From Heliocidaris erythrogramma (Eukaryota > Echinodermata > Echinoidea > Camarodonta > Echinometridae), in the NCBI GenBank assembly GCA_025617745.1, contig CM046869.1, positions 18,430,994 to 18,494,993 of the forward strand: a stretch of DNA of 64,000 nucleotides, in the 5' to 3' direction. The position numbers and the translations under genes are program-made. Shown here one piece after another: positions 25,257 to 36,467 of the stretch. A model generated the notes under the pieces. That model was not told where the DNA came from, did no database searches, and was given only the letters and a program-made list of their open reading frames with translations. How positions within the stretch are numbered: the stretch's first letter is position 1; each line of letters starts with the position of its first letter.

Positions 25257-26792
25257 TGCAGTTTGTTGATGACATGTATCTTCCTGATATGATCAAAACA
25301 AATATGATTTACCAGATGAGGACATAATCAGAAATGGAAAGTTTTCACATTTTTAAGTTGGTAAATGAATGTAAAACAGACACCAATTGAGAGGTCCATT
25401 GTCATTTGTCCTTTTGCAATCAAACAAAATATTTATTGAAGAATTGTGTTTTGAAAATAAAAACTGTTCAAGGATATTTGAAGTAGGTAAATTTGATACA
25501 AACGGAAATTAATATGTGAAGGTGATATTGGAATTTTAAGGAACTGCCCAAGTTCTATGCTGGAAATTAGAATTAGAATTGCAGATCGAATTTGAAAGTA
25601 TTGGAATGGAAATTTGAATTGTGGTGTGTATTTTTTTTCGCTGGAATGAAAAAAAGGATATATCAGATTTGCATACTGATGGACATGAGAAATGAACAAT
25701 CAATTTCTAGAACGAAATTGCAAGGCATATCGCTTATGCATCAGGGGAACATATATGTGTGACTGTGTGTGTTTTGTGTACGCAAGAAATGGAATACTTC
25801 AACAATTCATAGCAATCTATAGATTATGTTCAATTTAGTCCATTGCTTTCGGTGGAGAAGGACATTAGAAGACAAAGCAAACATTTTGTGTGATATACAG
25901 CAGGTGATGAAACAAGGTGTAGAAAATAATGCTATATTTTTGCAGAGAGATTAGCCTGAAATTGGTGATTTTCTATATGGTATTATTTGTCTTAGATAGC
26001 AGTAACCACGATATATAAATCTCATATATATTACCATTCACTATGCACATTTGTATATAATCTATAGTCAACACCTCGTATACAGATTATGATAAATGTG
26101 TGTTTTAGAAGAGGATTTTATTTCTTCTTCTTTATTATTTCTTGACTTGAATTGATGTCCCAACAGAAAATAAAAAGCTAGCTTTAAAATCAGTAGTTCT
26201 CTTGTTTCCAATGGAATTCTTTTATAATCATTTCAGTGATGAAAGTTGATGCATAAATTTATCATATTGTAATGTATGGTACCTCTCTCTCTCTGATATT
26301 CAAAAATTTTGTTGTGAAATGCATTTTGGGTTAAACTCAGCAAACTATAGCCAGCTTTTGTCATATTTAGGCCCCTATTTATAATAAAGAACTTATATGA
26401 TGAAAACCTGTAATTTGTTCATACCTTTTTTTTCTAAAGGAGGGGGCACAATCCTGAAAAATTTTCTGAGTAGCTGAAAGAAAGGATAAAAAAAGATCAT
26501 GACAATTTTTAAATGACACTTTACCCAAAAATTCTGTGACAAGCAAAGGAAAATAAAGAAAGGAAAGTTATTGGATTATTCAAGTGCTTTTTAGTGAAAA
26601 AATGGAAGGGGGGCGGGGGCACACAATATGTGGATTGGTTTTAATGAGGGGTATGTGTGGTTGGTCCCCCTCCCCACCTTCTAAATCTGCCAGTTGGTGA
26701 TAGCAAAATGATGTCCACACCTGATCGCCCCCTGCCTCCACCCAACTGTAATAAACAGGAAGTTCGCTCCAAATTTACAGACTACCTCTGTG

Positions 26793-26862
26793 GAGAGCTA
26801 GAAGGACGTTAGCTCATATACCTTTTAACTGATTTAACACTCTTTTTCTCTCTCAACAAACA
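26793..26862. repeat. Dispersed hairpin, family 1, decayed
   Basis: The left arm GAGAGCTAGAAGGACGTTAG CTC is clear; the right arm AACACTCTTTTTCTCTCTC is decayed. Confidence 0.5.
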
Positions 26863-27599
26863 ACTTGTTGTGCAGGAGCTATTTTGAGGACCCCTAGCAT
26901 TTAGAGTGTGATTTTTTTAGCGCAAATAGGAGGAGACAGAGAGAATTTGGGCAAGAGCCATCAAGATTGTAATCTAAGAATAGAAAGTATATCCAGTGAT
27001 GTGCAATCGATGTTTGTTATTAGGTCCCCAGGCTATTTAAATGCAAGAAAGTATTCCCATGGCCCGTTTTATACCCCACAGTATTTTATAACTTGAATGA
27101 ACTAGCTGAGGTAGCGTGTGCGTTTGTGTCTCTCAATCCCCTGCGCTTAGCTTATCCTCAATATACTGATATGAGAAACCCATATATAATTAGGTTTGAA
27201 GCAGAAAAGGGATAAATTATTGGTTTTCGTCCTTCTATATTAGCCATTCTTTTGGGGTTTGTTTTGTTGATGTTGTTTTTTTTATTTGTGTAGATTTATA
27301 TTGTGAATATATTATGAAATGAAATGACAGTAAGAAATTTCAATAAGCTTCATTGTCCGTTGGTTATCGTTGATGTTTGTGTATAGTCAAATGAGAGAAG
27401 AATAAAAACGAGACATAATATGAGAAATTATGTGTTGATACTTTGAAATAAACTCATCACACACAAGGTATATCAGCACTTTCTTGGATTTTAATTTCTC
27501 CTTGTCTTGGTTTCGTGCAAGGATGTTCATATTGTGAAGAGAATGGAAAGAATGAGAGGAGAGAGAAAATGTAAGTGAAGGAACAATGAAGGAAGAAGA

Positions 27600-28010
27600 C
27601 TGTGAAGAGAGAGAGAGAGAGAGATCATACAAGGGAATAGACAACACAACTTAAGATAGAAAGGGAGAGGGAGAGAGATGAAGAGAACAGAGAAGAAGAA
27701 GAGAGAAGAAGAGGGAGAGAACAGAAGAAAGAAGGGAGAACAGAGAAGAAGAGAGAGCAGAGAAGAGAAGAAGAAGAAGAAGAGAGAAGAAGAGAAAACA
27801 GAAAAAGATAGAAGAGAGAGAACAGAGAAAAAGAAGGGAGAGCAGAGAAAAAGAAGGGAGAACAGAAAAGAAGAGAGAGAACGGAGAAGAAGAAACGTAG
27901 AGAGAGAGAGAGCAGAGAAGAAAAAGATAGGAGGAGAGAGGGAAAGAGAGAGAGGGGGAAAAGAGAGAGAGAGAGGGGGGGTGGGTGGGGTTGGGAGGGG
28001 ATTGGACGCA
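27600..28010 (+). repeat. Polypurine tract
   Basis: About 400 bp of nearly pure G/A with GAAGAAGAG and GGGAGAACAGA sub-repeats (AGAAGGGAGAACAGA appears several times). Simple-repeat reading frames here are spurious. Confidence 0.9.
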
Positions 28011-28383
28011 GTTTGATTTCTTTTTTTAAATGATGAACTAACAAATGGGAGGAAGGGACAAACACAATAAAAAATAAACTCAAAGGCAATTTCAAAGGCC
28101 TATTGTACTGCCCATATAGAAATCAGGTTCGGATTACGTAATACGCGATTGTAATGTTCGCACATTTCTAATGCTGGCATCACACTGTCCCGATCTTGAG
28201 ACGAAGATGTGAATTTTATTAAGAAGTTTACCCGAAGGACGCACAACGGCCACAAGATGGGTACACGACCTCGTTTTGAGAGTACGATGAGTTCAAACTA
28301 GGTCATGAAGGCGTCACGTGACCCCCCCCCCCCCCCCCATTGGTATAAAACTTTCACCCGACCATACGCTTTGGAAACTCAAT

Positions 28384-29395
28384 CAGGGGCGTCGCTAGAA
28401 CATTTTGAATGGGGGGGTGCGACACCCAAATTTGCCGACAAATTTTTAGGGTGTGACACCTTAATTTGCCGACAGAAATGCTGCAACCTTATCCCCCCAC
28501 AGATAATATTACAAGAAAATCACAGATGTAGAGATCTTTATCATACAGGCCTCTTTATCATACAGGCCTATACAGGAGGTGGCTGACGCCTTTTGCCGAA
28601 ATATCAAATTTGTAATTGTTGAATCTTTGCAAGCGAGCAAAGCGAACAAGCAAATTAAAAAAAAACTTTTTGTAGAGAAAATGTACAGAAGTTACATACA
28701 GAAGTTACATTATTATCTCGGAACCTCGCTGCCCAAATATGTGGATATTCTTTCTCCTCGCTTCCTGAATGTGAAGTGATGGTTGCCCGAATATCGAAAC
28801 TTTGAAAATCCTCGGGGGAGGGGTCACAGCCATTGCCGAAGGTGGCCACATTTTGCCCAAATATCAACTTTTCAATTTCTAAATGTTTGCGAGCGAGCGA
28901 GCAATTTTTTTAATTTTTCGAAGAGAAAGTGTACAAAAGTTACATACAGAAATTACATAATTATCTCGGAACCTCGCTGCCCGAATATGAAGTGGTGGTT
29001 GCCCGAATTTGAAAATCCTCCGGGAGGTGCTGCAGCCATTGACTACGGGAACCGGGTGGCTTCTGTATTAAACCTATAAGAGTTAAGGAACTTAGTAGTC
29101 AACAGGTTAACTTTCCAGTGTTTTTGCGAACGAGCGAAGCGAGCGAGCAAAAAATATATGCCCTTCCTTATTTTCTTTCTGTTTTTCTTTTCCTTTCCTT
29201 TCCCTTTTATTTTTGCCTTTCTTTTTTCTTCTCCTTTCTCTTTTCTCATTTCCTCTTCCCTCTCCCTTTCCCCTCTTTTCTTTTTTGCCGACGGAGGTGG
29301 CGCATTTGCCGACAGCAATTTTGAGTAGGGATGTGACACCCCCCCCCCCCCACACACACACACACACACACAACACCCCTCTAGCAACACCTTAC
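28384..29395. mobile_element. Insertion with degenerate tandem GAGCGAGCAA units
   Basis: It starts with CAGGGGCGTCGCTAGAACAT and ends near CCCCTCTAGCAACACCTTA, hAT-like in style. Inside are two long and one partial direct repeats with a period near 260 bp. Shared text: GCGAGCGAGCAA, GTTACATACAGAA, TTATCTCGGAACCTCGCTGC and TTGCCCGAATAT. Copies lie at about 28575-28835, 28836-29040 and 29118-29160. A pyrimidine-rich tract (29160-29285), C11 and (CA)n follow. Confidence 0.6.
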
Positions 29396-29665
29396 GGAAG
29401 CTTATAAGTGCCAACCAGATGACGAGATAAGAAGACGAGAAGACAAGTTATTGGAACTCGGCAAGTCGACTTATTATGGACAAGAGTTCCAACAACTTGT
29501 CTTCTCGACTTCTTGTCCAGAATAAGTCGACTTGCCGAGTTCCAACAACTCGTCTTATCGTCATTTATCTTGTCTTCTCGTCTTCTTATCTCGTCTTCTC
29601 GTCATTTAACCTGTTTTCTCGTCTTCTTATCTCGTCATCTGTTTGGCGCTTATAAGCTTCCATAC
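29396..29665. mobile_element. Foldback MITE nested in the larger element
   Basis: The left end GGAAGCTTATAAGTGCCAAC and right end GTTTGGCGCTTATAAGCTTCC are inverted repeats. Long internal inverted segments follow (GATGACGAGATAAGAAGACG and complement; GGAACTCGGCAAGTCGACTTA twice in opposite orientation; GTTCCAACAACTTGTCTTCTC). The right half has extra CTTCTTATCTCGTCTTCTCG units. Non-coding. Confidence 0.75.
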
Positions 29666-30183
29666 ACATGGGGAACGCTTGAGCTACTAAAATTCGGCTG
29701 TCTTCGCCGACACCGTGATCCCATCTCGATGTCATCTTACTATAATACGAAGGCTACACACAGGCATTGCGAGGGCTTCATGTAGTCGAGTTGCCTTCCT
29801 ATGACAATCGGGCAGCTTCTTGTTTCCTTCGTATTGTCTTCGTGAGGCGAAAAATTCCCGATGTCACCGATGAGCACACGAAGTAAAGACGAAGATCACA
29901 TGATTTCGATCGCCTTAACGAAGGGCAAAATGGGCACACGAATTCAACACGAAAATGAACCTTCGCAAGGTCTTCGGGCAATTTTTTGACATGCCAAAGA
30001 TTTTGCCACCGCACACGAAGTTGCTGCCGGAGCCTGAGAAACTCCACCGGCGGTCATACGATGGCTTAAGATGCCCTCACGAATGGCCCGCCGATGTTTA
30101 CACGATCAGAGCCGAATATTATTAACATTTCCTTTATCGTGTGTCCATCTTGTCTCAACTTCGGGACCGTGTGACGCCTGCAT

Positions 30184-31487
30184 TAAGGTGATACACAGGG
30201 CTACTGAAATTGCCTTCAGTTAATTTTTTTTTTGGACACCGTTGAAAAACAACTTGAGCTTACACGGGCAATCCAACCCATGCATGAGTGGAGAATAAAT
30301 CAATCAAAATAAATCAAAATAGAGAGAAGAAAGTCAAGAAATAGACGCAAGAAATAGAAAGAAAGAGAGAGGTAAGATGGGGAAGGGAGAGGGAAGGGCA
30401 GTGTTTGCAAAGACAGGGAAAGAATACAGTGCATCAAACAGGAAGGGGCATAACATTGATAAAGGTGGCTTTTAATAAGAAGACTCAATTTGTTCCAAAA
30501 CTAGGTGCAACAAGACAATAAAACAGATCTAATGCAACTTGATTACTTTCACGATCACAACACGATATATAACGTGCTACGTACGGAGCTTTTTCTTGTT
30601 AAACACAGAAAACGCAACACTTTATGAACGAATCGAGTTTTTTTCGGTGGTCGAGGACGACGTTCTCGCCTATCTTCACGAGTGTCTAATAAGTGCACCA
30701 TTCTCGTCGAGATTGACGCCCATCGTGTCATTCTCTCAATAGCGGATCCAAGCTTCTCTAAGTCTAGATACAATTAGTCACGCGAAATATAAAATGAGGA
30801 CCGCAGCGGTCTTTCATCATAGAATTATGTGTGAATCTTTCAAAAGGTAAAATACATAAAGTGGGCCTACTTCTACGAAAAAGTGTAATAACCGCGAGGA
30901 ACTTGACAAGGCAGACAGACCGATATTAATCGTGGAACCGGAGACAGACAGATTGAAATAAAGATTGTCACAATATTAAGATGGGAGAATGCGATAATGT
31001 GGTAGAAAGATATATTGTTCAACCAAATGTGCAATACGACATTTTTTACATGATACAGGGGCTGAAGTCTCTCCTATTTTTCCTTCCATATTATTATGCG
31101 AGGGAGAGAGCAAAAATGTTGACGCTTTCTCTCAAGGAAATGTAATTTTGTCATTAAAAAAAAAAACTAGATAAAGTACGGAAATTAGAAATAGAGTTGA
31201 CGTCTGCATGCCTAAATATTGGTAATTTAAGAATTGTTAGGGCATGTTAAGTTACATAAAATGTAAAAGCTTTACAGAATTGATCCCAATTCTTTCCCCA
31301 TCCATTCGGTCGTATACATCGTATGGGGTTGGGGGTGGGCTGGTATAACTATAGGTGGATATTAGGAAGCAAGGTGACCAAGTAGAGCAGTAGTGAGCTG
31401 CCTTGCGGAAGGTGAGCCGAATCGTCGGCTTCTCGCGTTCATTTTGTTCCTTCTCACTTTATTTATCTCTTTTCTCCCCCCTCATCC

Positions 31488-31524
<37 letters not shown>

Positions 31525-32190
31525 TCAGTCTCTCTCTTTATCTCTCCTCCTTTTGGCCATTAACGTGTCCTCATTCTGATTCTACCTGCGACAATATCTC
31601 CGAGGTCCGATTTTTTTAAACCCTTGGTCTAACCCTTCACCTAACACTAACTCTAACGCTAATCCTAAACCTAAACCTAAACCTAGCTTTAAACCCAGTC
31701 CAAGCCCTAATCTTATATCTTGGACGAAATTTAAATCCGAAGCAATGTCGCTGGAGGAATTTTTTTTCTTCCTATTAGGGGCGGATCTATCGATCCAGGT
31801 TTTTTGTAAAAGGGGGTTGCAATTCCGAGGAAAAAAATGAACAAGCAAAGAAAGGGAAAGAGAAAAGTATGTTATCACATCTTTTAGGTGATGATTTACA
31901 AAAAAAGAAGAAGCTTTATGCTAGTTATTTAGTTAACTTTTTCTGTTCCTATAGCGTTCCAGTGGTTGCATTATTATCTTTATCTTGGCTTTGTCAAATG
32001 TGTTTCTAGTTTGTAAAATGTTCTTTGCCAAATGAAATAATGATAATAATAATATTATCACATTTTTGGTTCGAAAATTTAAAAAAAAATACACAATTGT
32101 TTTTTTTTTAATGCACATACGTTTAAAAAAGGGGCAGGGCCGGTTGTGCCTTCCCTCCCCCGAATTCACAATTGCAGCCCATAATTCTCT
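30184..32190. other. Non-coding stretch
   Basis: A possible LINE 3' tail on the plus strand at 30290-30320 (AATAAATCAATCAAAATAAA), a (CT)n at 31491-31520 and the telomere-like block. No gene seen. Confidence 0.5.
31625..31725. repeat. Telomere-like degenerate repeats, opposite strand
   Basis: CTAACCCTTCACCTAACACT, then CTAATCCTAAACCTAAACCT AAACCTAGC. CCTAA-type units, interstitial and diverged. A shorter run lies at 44976-45005 (CCCAAACGCTAAACCTAACC). Confidence 0.65.
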
Positions 32191-32194
32191 TTAG

Positions 32195-32219
32195 CCCCCC
32201 CCCCCCCCCCCCCCCCCCC
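32195..32219. repeat. C25 homopolymer
   Basis: 25 consecutive C followed by T-rich sequence. A similar run of about 23 C lies at 36893-36915. Confidence 0.9.
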
Positions 32220-32925
32220 ATTTTTTTTAATGATACCGGGCGAAGACGGATGGAACGTGCGCGTTGTTATTTCAATAATGGCGAAATCCCTAGCTTAGGA
32301 AGGGCTGAAGTTAGAATTTCGGAAGTCAAAAACATGATTATGGAAGCTTTTAGCTGACACGCTTTCCCATAAACGAGGGGCTTGCACTTTCCCTGAGGAA
32401 CGTGTGAAAACAAATACTGGATGACAGCAATAAATATTTAATGATTTTTGTTTCATCTAGTCGAAAATAATTCTCATATATTTCTTTTCACTTTCTTTCT
32501 CCTCTCTTTTTTCTCTCTCTATTTCTCTATCTTTCGTTCATACTCTCTCTTCGTCACTCTCTTTCTTTCCAAATCTTATCCTCATGTTCTCCCTCACTTA
32601 CTTTGTATTACCTTGATATTTTACCTTCGTACTTTCTTGCCTTCATGTTATAATCGATCGTATTTCTTTTTTGCCGTTGCGCTTATAAAATGAAGATGGT
32701 CTACTTCAGAATCTACTGAATATGCTCTATCGATTACACGATTGTAAAGACTTTCAAAGAAATTAACCGGAGGCAATTTCAGTTGTGCGAATGCTGTATT
32801 ACAATGACATTTTCCACAATCCGCACACGATTTCTATAGGCAATACGCTAAAAGACAATGATAGTGAAGATAATCTTATGAAGATCAGTGGGGGGATGAT
32901 GAATAGATCACCCCCCCCCCCCCCT

Positions 32926-32960
<35 letters not shown>

Positions 32961-32968
32961 ACATGGCT

Positions 32969-33139
32969 TTACTTCCGAGGACAACTATTGTTCCTCTATT
33001 GTTACTCGTCCTCGGACAGTCGACGGAATAAGGCATAAATTCATTGTTCGACGTTCGAGGACTATTGTCCGCCTTCCGAGGACCATTGTTGTCATGATTT
33101 TTTTTTTGTTCTCTGTCCGAAAATGTCCTCGGACATAAT
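32969..33139. mobile_element. Inverted-repeat element with TCCGAGGAC units between CA repeats
   Basis: TTCCGAGGACAACTATTGTT at the left, TTCCGAGGACCATTGTTGTC and AATGTCCTCGGACA at the right; CCTCGGACAGT and GTTCGAGGACTATTGTCC lie inside. (CA)n tracts flank it at 32930-32956 and 33151-33174. Confidence 0.5.
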
Positions 33140-33413
33140 GCTAAACAAACGCACACACACACACATACACACACTAACAATGGATACTTATGCGTGTCTA
33201 CGCCCGTGGTGGCAAAATCAGAAGGTTTTTAAAGTTCATATGAATATATATTTTCGTGCAGCAAATGTATTTACAACAGTGAGTGGGATATAGCGTTAGA
33301 ATGCTTTTATTTAACGTTTTGCTTTGTTTTTGCGTGGGGGGAGCAAGTTGAAGCACAAAACATGCAAAACTTTCCCCTCTTAATCACCTGATCCAGCAAT
33401 GGTTAAACAAAGA

Positions 33414-33550
33414 TACTCGCTGTTTAAAACTGCAAACAGTTGTTTACAATACGAAATGAACAACCCGTTGTACAGTTCATATTGTAAACAATATGTTTAA
33501 CTATTAAACAGGTTGTATAAGCTTTAAACAACCTTTTAAATAGCGGGGTT
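33414..33550. mobile_element. Palindromic MITE-like element
   Basis: ACTCGCTGTTTAAAACTGCA and AACCTTTTAAATAGCGGGGT are inverted at the edges. GTTGTTTACAAT and ATTGTAAACAAT are inverted near the centre. AAACAGGTTG/CAACC units repeat inside. Confidence 0.5.
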
Positions 33551-34065
33551 TTTTTACTGTTTTCATCGACCAGTGCAAACTTATACTGATCCATATGATG
33601 TAAAGTTACAACAACAAGGAACGTGTTGCTCCAATGCCGCCTATGCGGAATTGCAAAGTTGCACTCAATGCGCTTCATATTAATTCTCGGAAGACACTGA
33701 AAGAAAAAAATAAGTTCGAAGTACTGTACGACGTCATAACACACTAATCGGGAAAACTGTTACATCACGAAACAAGGGAGTGACATTTGTTTAAAATATA
33801 TCCATGGCAACACATAGTCTGTCCACCTTGTAACTATGGGCGATTTACGAGATTCGCTCAATGCAAATTACACGTACAATTAGTAAATACTACCCTCTCA
33901 TTCTGGGCTTCAAACAGAATAGAAGAATCATTATGCATTAGTTGTAGATACATTAAACTGGTGATTTCCAGTTTAAAGTTATCTAATGAATTACTCTTCC
34001 AATATGTAAACTAATCAGATGTGGCGATTTCTTTTCATGACCGACAAGGAGGAGGGGCAAGTTGT
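33551..34065. other. Non-coding stretch
   Basis: No gene or known repeat recognised. Confidence 0.45.
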
Positions 34066-34440
34066 ACGACACGTGCTCCCCACTTTTTCAAGTACCCCAA
34101 AAGTGCCCTTTTCATTTCTGAAAAATGCCCCCTTTCTCTCTGATAAGTACCTTTTTTACTACAGTAGTAGAAAGGAAAAGGGGCACTTTTAGTAACAAAA
34201 AGTGCCCCTTTTCCTTTCTAATAAGTGCCATTTCCCTTTCTGATAAATGCCCATTTTTCTCCTTCTGACAAAATTAATGCCCCTTTTCAAATCTGATAGC
34301 GCTCCTTTTCCCTTCTAATAAGTAATCACTTTCCCCTTCTGATAAGTGCCCCCTTTTTACTTCTTACAAGTGCCCCTTTTCAACTCTGATGAGATCCCTT
34401 TCTTCTTCTGATAAATGCCCCTTTTACCAATATTTCCCAC
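34066..34440. repeat. Imperfect minisatellite (AAGTGCCCCTTTTC unit)
   Basis: Roughly a dozen units of 25-30 bp of the form (A/T)AAGTGCCCCTTTT(C)..TTCTGAT, partly with an inverted unit (GAAAAGGGGCACTTTTAGTA near 34175). No coding frame. Confidence 0.75.
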
Positions 34441-34530
34441 TGTTTCTTACAAAAAGAGTCATATCCATAGCTTCAAAGAATCGGTGCGGCTTATAACAGG
34501 TACCCATATTACTACAAATACAAAGTAAAG

Positions 34531-35276
34531 CAGTGGAGCTGGAGGCAAGAGGGGCATAATGCCTATCCCCCCTCCCCCCCCCCCGAAGGATTTCTTATTC
34601 CGTTCGCCCTAATGTGCCCATAATTTACACCAAGTAGGAGCCATATTTTCTGAAAAATTCCCGAAAAATCGCTCGCTACGCTCGCTAGCTCTTATGATAC
34701 ATAATGAAATCAATCATATCTCATAAAGCATGTTGATATCGATGTAAAAACAACGAGAGGGTTAATGTACGATTTAAATTTATCATTCTACATTCCCCCA
34801 AATTAATTTGCTGTTGTCATTTTCATGATATCGCTGTAAATAATGCACAAACAAAGGACTTCAGCGTTAGAAAAATGTCTGAAAATTTTTGCTCGCTCAC
34901 TTTACACGCTCGCACACTCGCACATGGATCATTTAACCATCACACGCAACTGCTGATTAGGGAAGCCGAAACATTATCCAGAACCACAATAAAAAGGAAG
35001 AAGATAATGCTTGATAATGTATTAATCATGTTAATTAGACTGTAGGGTAATACCAATGTCACAAAATTGTCCTCTTTTTTTTTGCTTTATGTTCACCCCT
35101 TGTAGGTGACCCCTTTTCCCCTCCAAAGTGCCATTTTTGCTGGTGCCCCTGCTTTGAAAGACGCTCCGCCGCCCCTGCGCTTCAGCTAGGCCGTGTGTCA
35201 TACTCATACTTTTGATCACCTAGTTCGTCATTCAATTGAGGGGCACATACCCCATACCACTTTAGCTATGCCACTG
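34531..35276. mobile_element. Possible hAT-like element remnant
   Basis: CAGTGGAGCTGGAGGCAAGA at the left and TTTAGCTATGCCACTG at the right resemble the CAGTGGCG-type ends. In between are C runs and GCTCGCTACGCTCGCTAGCT text. No target duplication was recognised, so the pairing of the two ends is uncertain. Confidence 0.35.
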
Positions 35277-35699
35277 GCTATAAATTTCGGCCAGCCAATA
35301 TAATTGAGCTGGTTCAGCAGTTCATGGAAAGGGCGAGAGGTTGTCAGGTCTTTGCCACGAGAGGGCAGCATTACACTTAGTAATTACGTACATTATTGCG
35401 CGATTACGTCTTTCTAGTTTTTCTCGACTGTAGCTCTGTCACGTCTTTGAACTGAGTTAATCCACATCAGTGCTTAGAACGTGAGAAAAGGGCAAGAAGA
35501 TATGTGCGCCACTCCCCCCCCCCCCAAGAAAAACAAAAATCGATGGACGAAAAAGAAGGGAGAGAAAGAGAGAGAATGAAGGAAATTAAAGAAAGGGAGA
35601 TCGAGGACGAAAGGGATGAGAAAAGAGGATGAATAGACACCTTTCCGCATCATCCTCCATAATCGATGGCCTTTCTTGTTTCGAATTCATCGGAGGTCA

Positions 35700-36132
35700 A
35701 TTATGCCCCCCCCCCCCCCTCAATGGCTGGACCGATGCTACGCTACGGTGCTTCGCCATTACTTAGAACCTCAATGGAGGGCATTGTGCCCTCCATTTTT
35801 CGATTGTCCCCCCCCCCCCTTCTAGAACGAAAACTTTTTTTTTTTTTGCTTGTCAAAGAATTATGGAGGGAAGCTGGATCATAACCCCCCCCCCCCGAGC
35901 AAATTTTGGAGGTCTGGCGAAAAAAAAGTGTGAATCCAGCCATTGAGGGGTCATGGAGGAGGGGGGAGGGGGCACTGATTAAGGGGAAGGTGCGGGATGA
36001 GGTCCCATCATCTTCTTCTCTTGTCCTTTTCCCTTTTTCCTTTCTTTTTCTCCCTTTTTATTAGCCATTAGATTTTTGTTGGGGGGGGGGGGGGGGCATG
36101 CACCCCCTTTTCCCCCTCTAGCTACGCCACTG
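35700..36132. mobile_element. hAT-like MITE remnant with C/G runs
   Basis: Shares TTGCTTGTCAAAGAATTATG GAGGGAAGCTGGA and GAGGTCTGGCGAAAA with the element at 42428, and ends CTCTAGCTACGCCACTG. Poly-C runs at 35705, 35811 and 35885. The left end is not clear. Confidence 0.5.
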
Positions 36133-36287
36133 GCATAGCCTAATAATAAAATTCTGATGCAAAATCATAAAAATGCATTAAGTAAAAATAAGTATTCTGA
36201 TTACCATTTCTGTACTCTGTGGTTTCATGCACCACAGTAAATAGTAGAATATTGAAAGTTTTCTCAACAATATTCCACTACAAAATA

Positions 36288-36467
36288 CAGTGAAACCTCA
36301 TTATAAAGAACACTATTATAACAAACTCTCGTTATAACAAGGTAATTTTGCCAGTCACACTTCTCTGTATTCTATTGTTTTTTAGCCCTGATAAATATAA
36401 CAAGGTTTCAAAATAAAGAGGTAAATTTCTTGATTACAAGGAGTTTGTTTATAACGAGGTTCCATTC
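36288..36467. mobile_element. pogo/Tigger-like MITE (second subfamily)
   Basis: TA CAGTGAAACCTCATTATAAA at the left and ATAACGAGGTTCCATTC TA at the right, with repeated TTATAACAAG and AATAAAGAGG text inside. The termini are closest to canonical Tigger ends. Confidence 0.7.

Larger units (their letters stand above)
24852..27590. other. Non-coding stretch
   Basis: AT-rich. Apart from two family-1 hairpins and a hAT-like remnant around 26598-26700 (G/C runs, TAAATCTGCCAGTTGG), nothing is recognised. Confidence 0.5.
28171..30183. mobile_element. 2.0-kb TA-flanked DNA transposon with nested insertions
   Basis: Ends match as inverted repeats: ATGCTGGCATCACACTGTCC at the left and the complement of ATGCAGGCGTCACACGGTCC at the right, continuing CGA..TTGAGAC.AAGATG. 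TA dinucleotides flank both ends (28169-28170, 30184-30185), as in Tc1/mariner-type insertions. Body pieces such as CACACGAAGTAAAGACGAAG and CACACGAATTCAACACGAAA occur only near the ends. The middle (28384-29395) is other repeats. No transposase reading frame is visible. Confidence 0.7.

Noticed and set aside
34066..34440. CRISPR array
   Set aside because: The units are imperfect and directly adjoining without unique spacers, in an animal genome.
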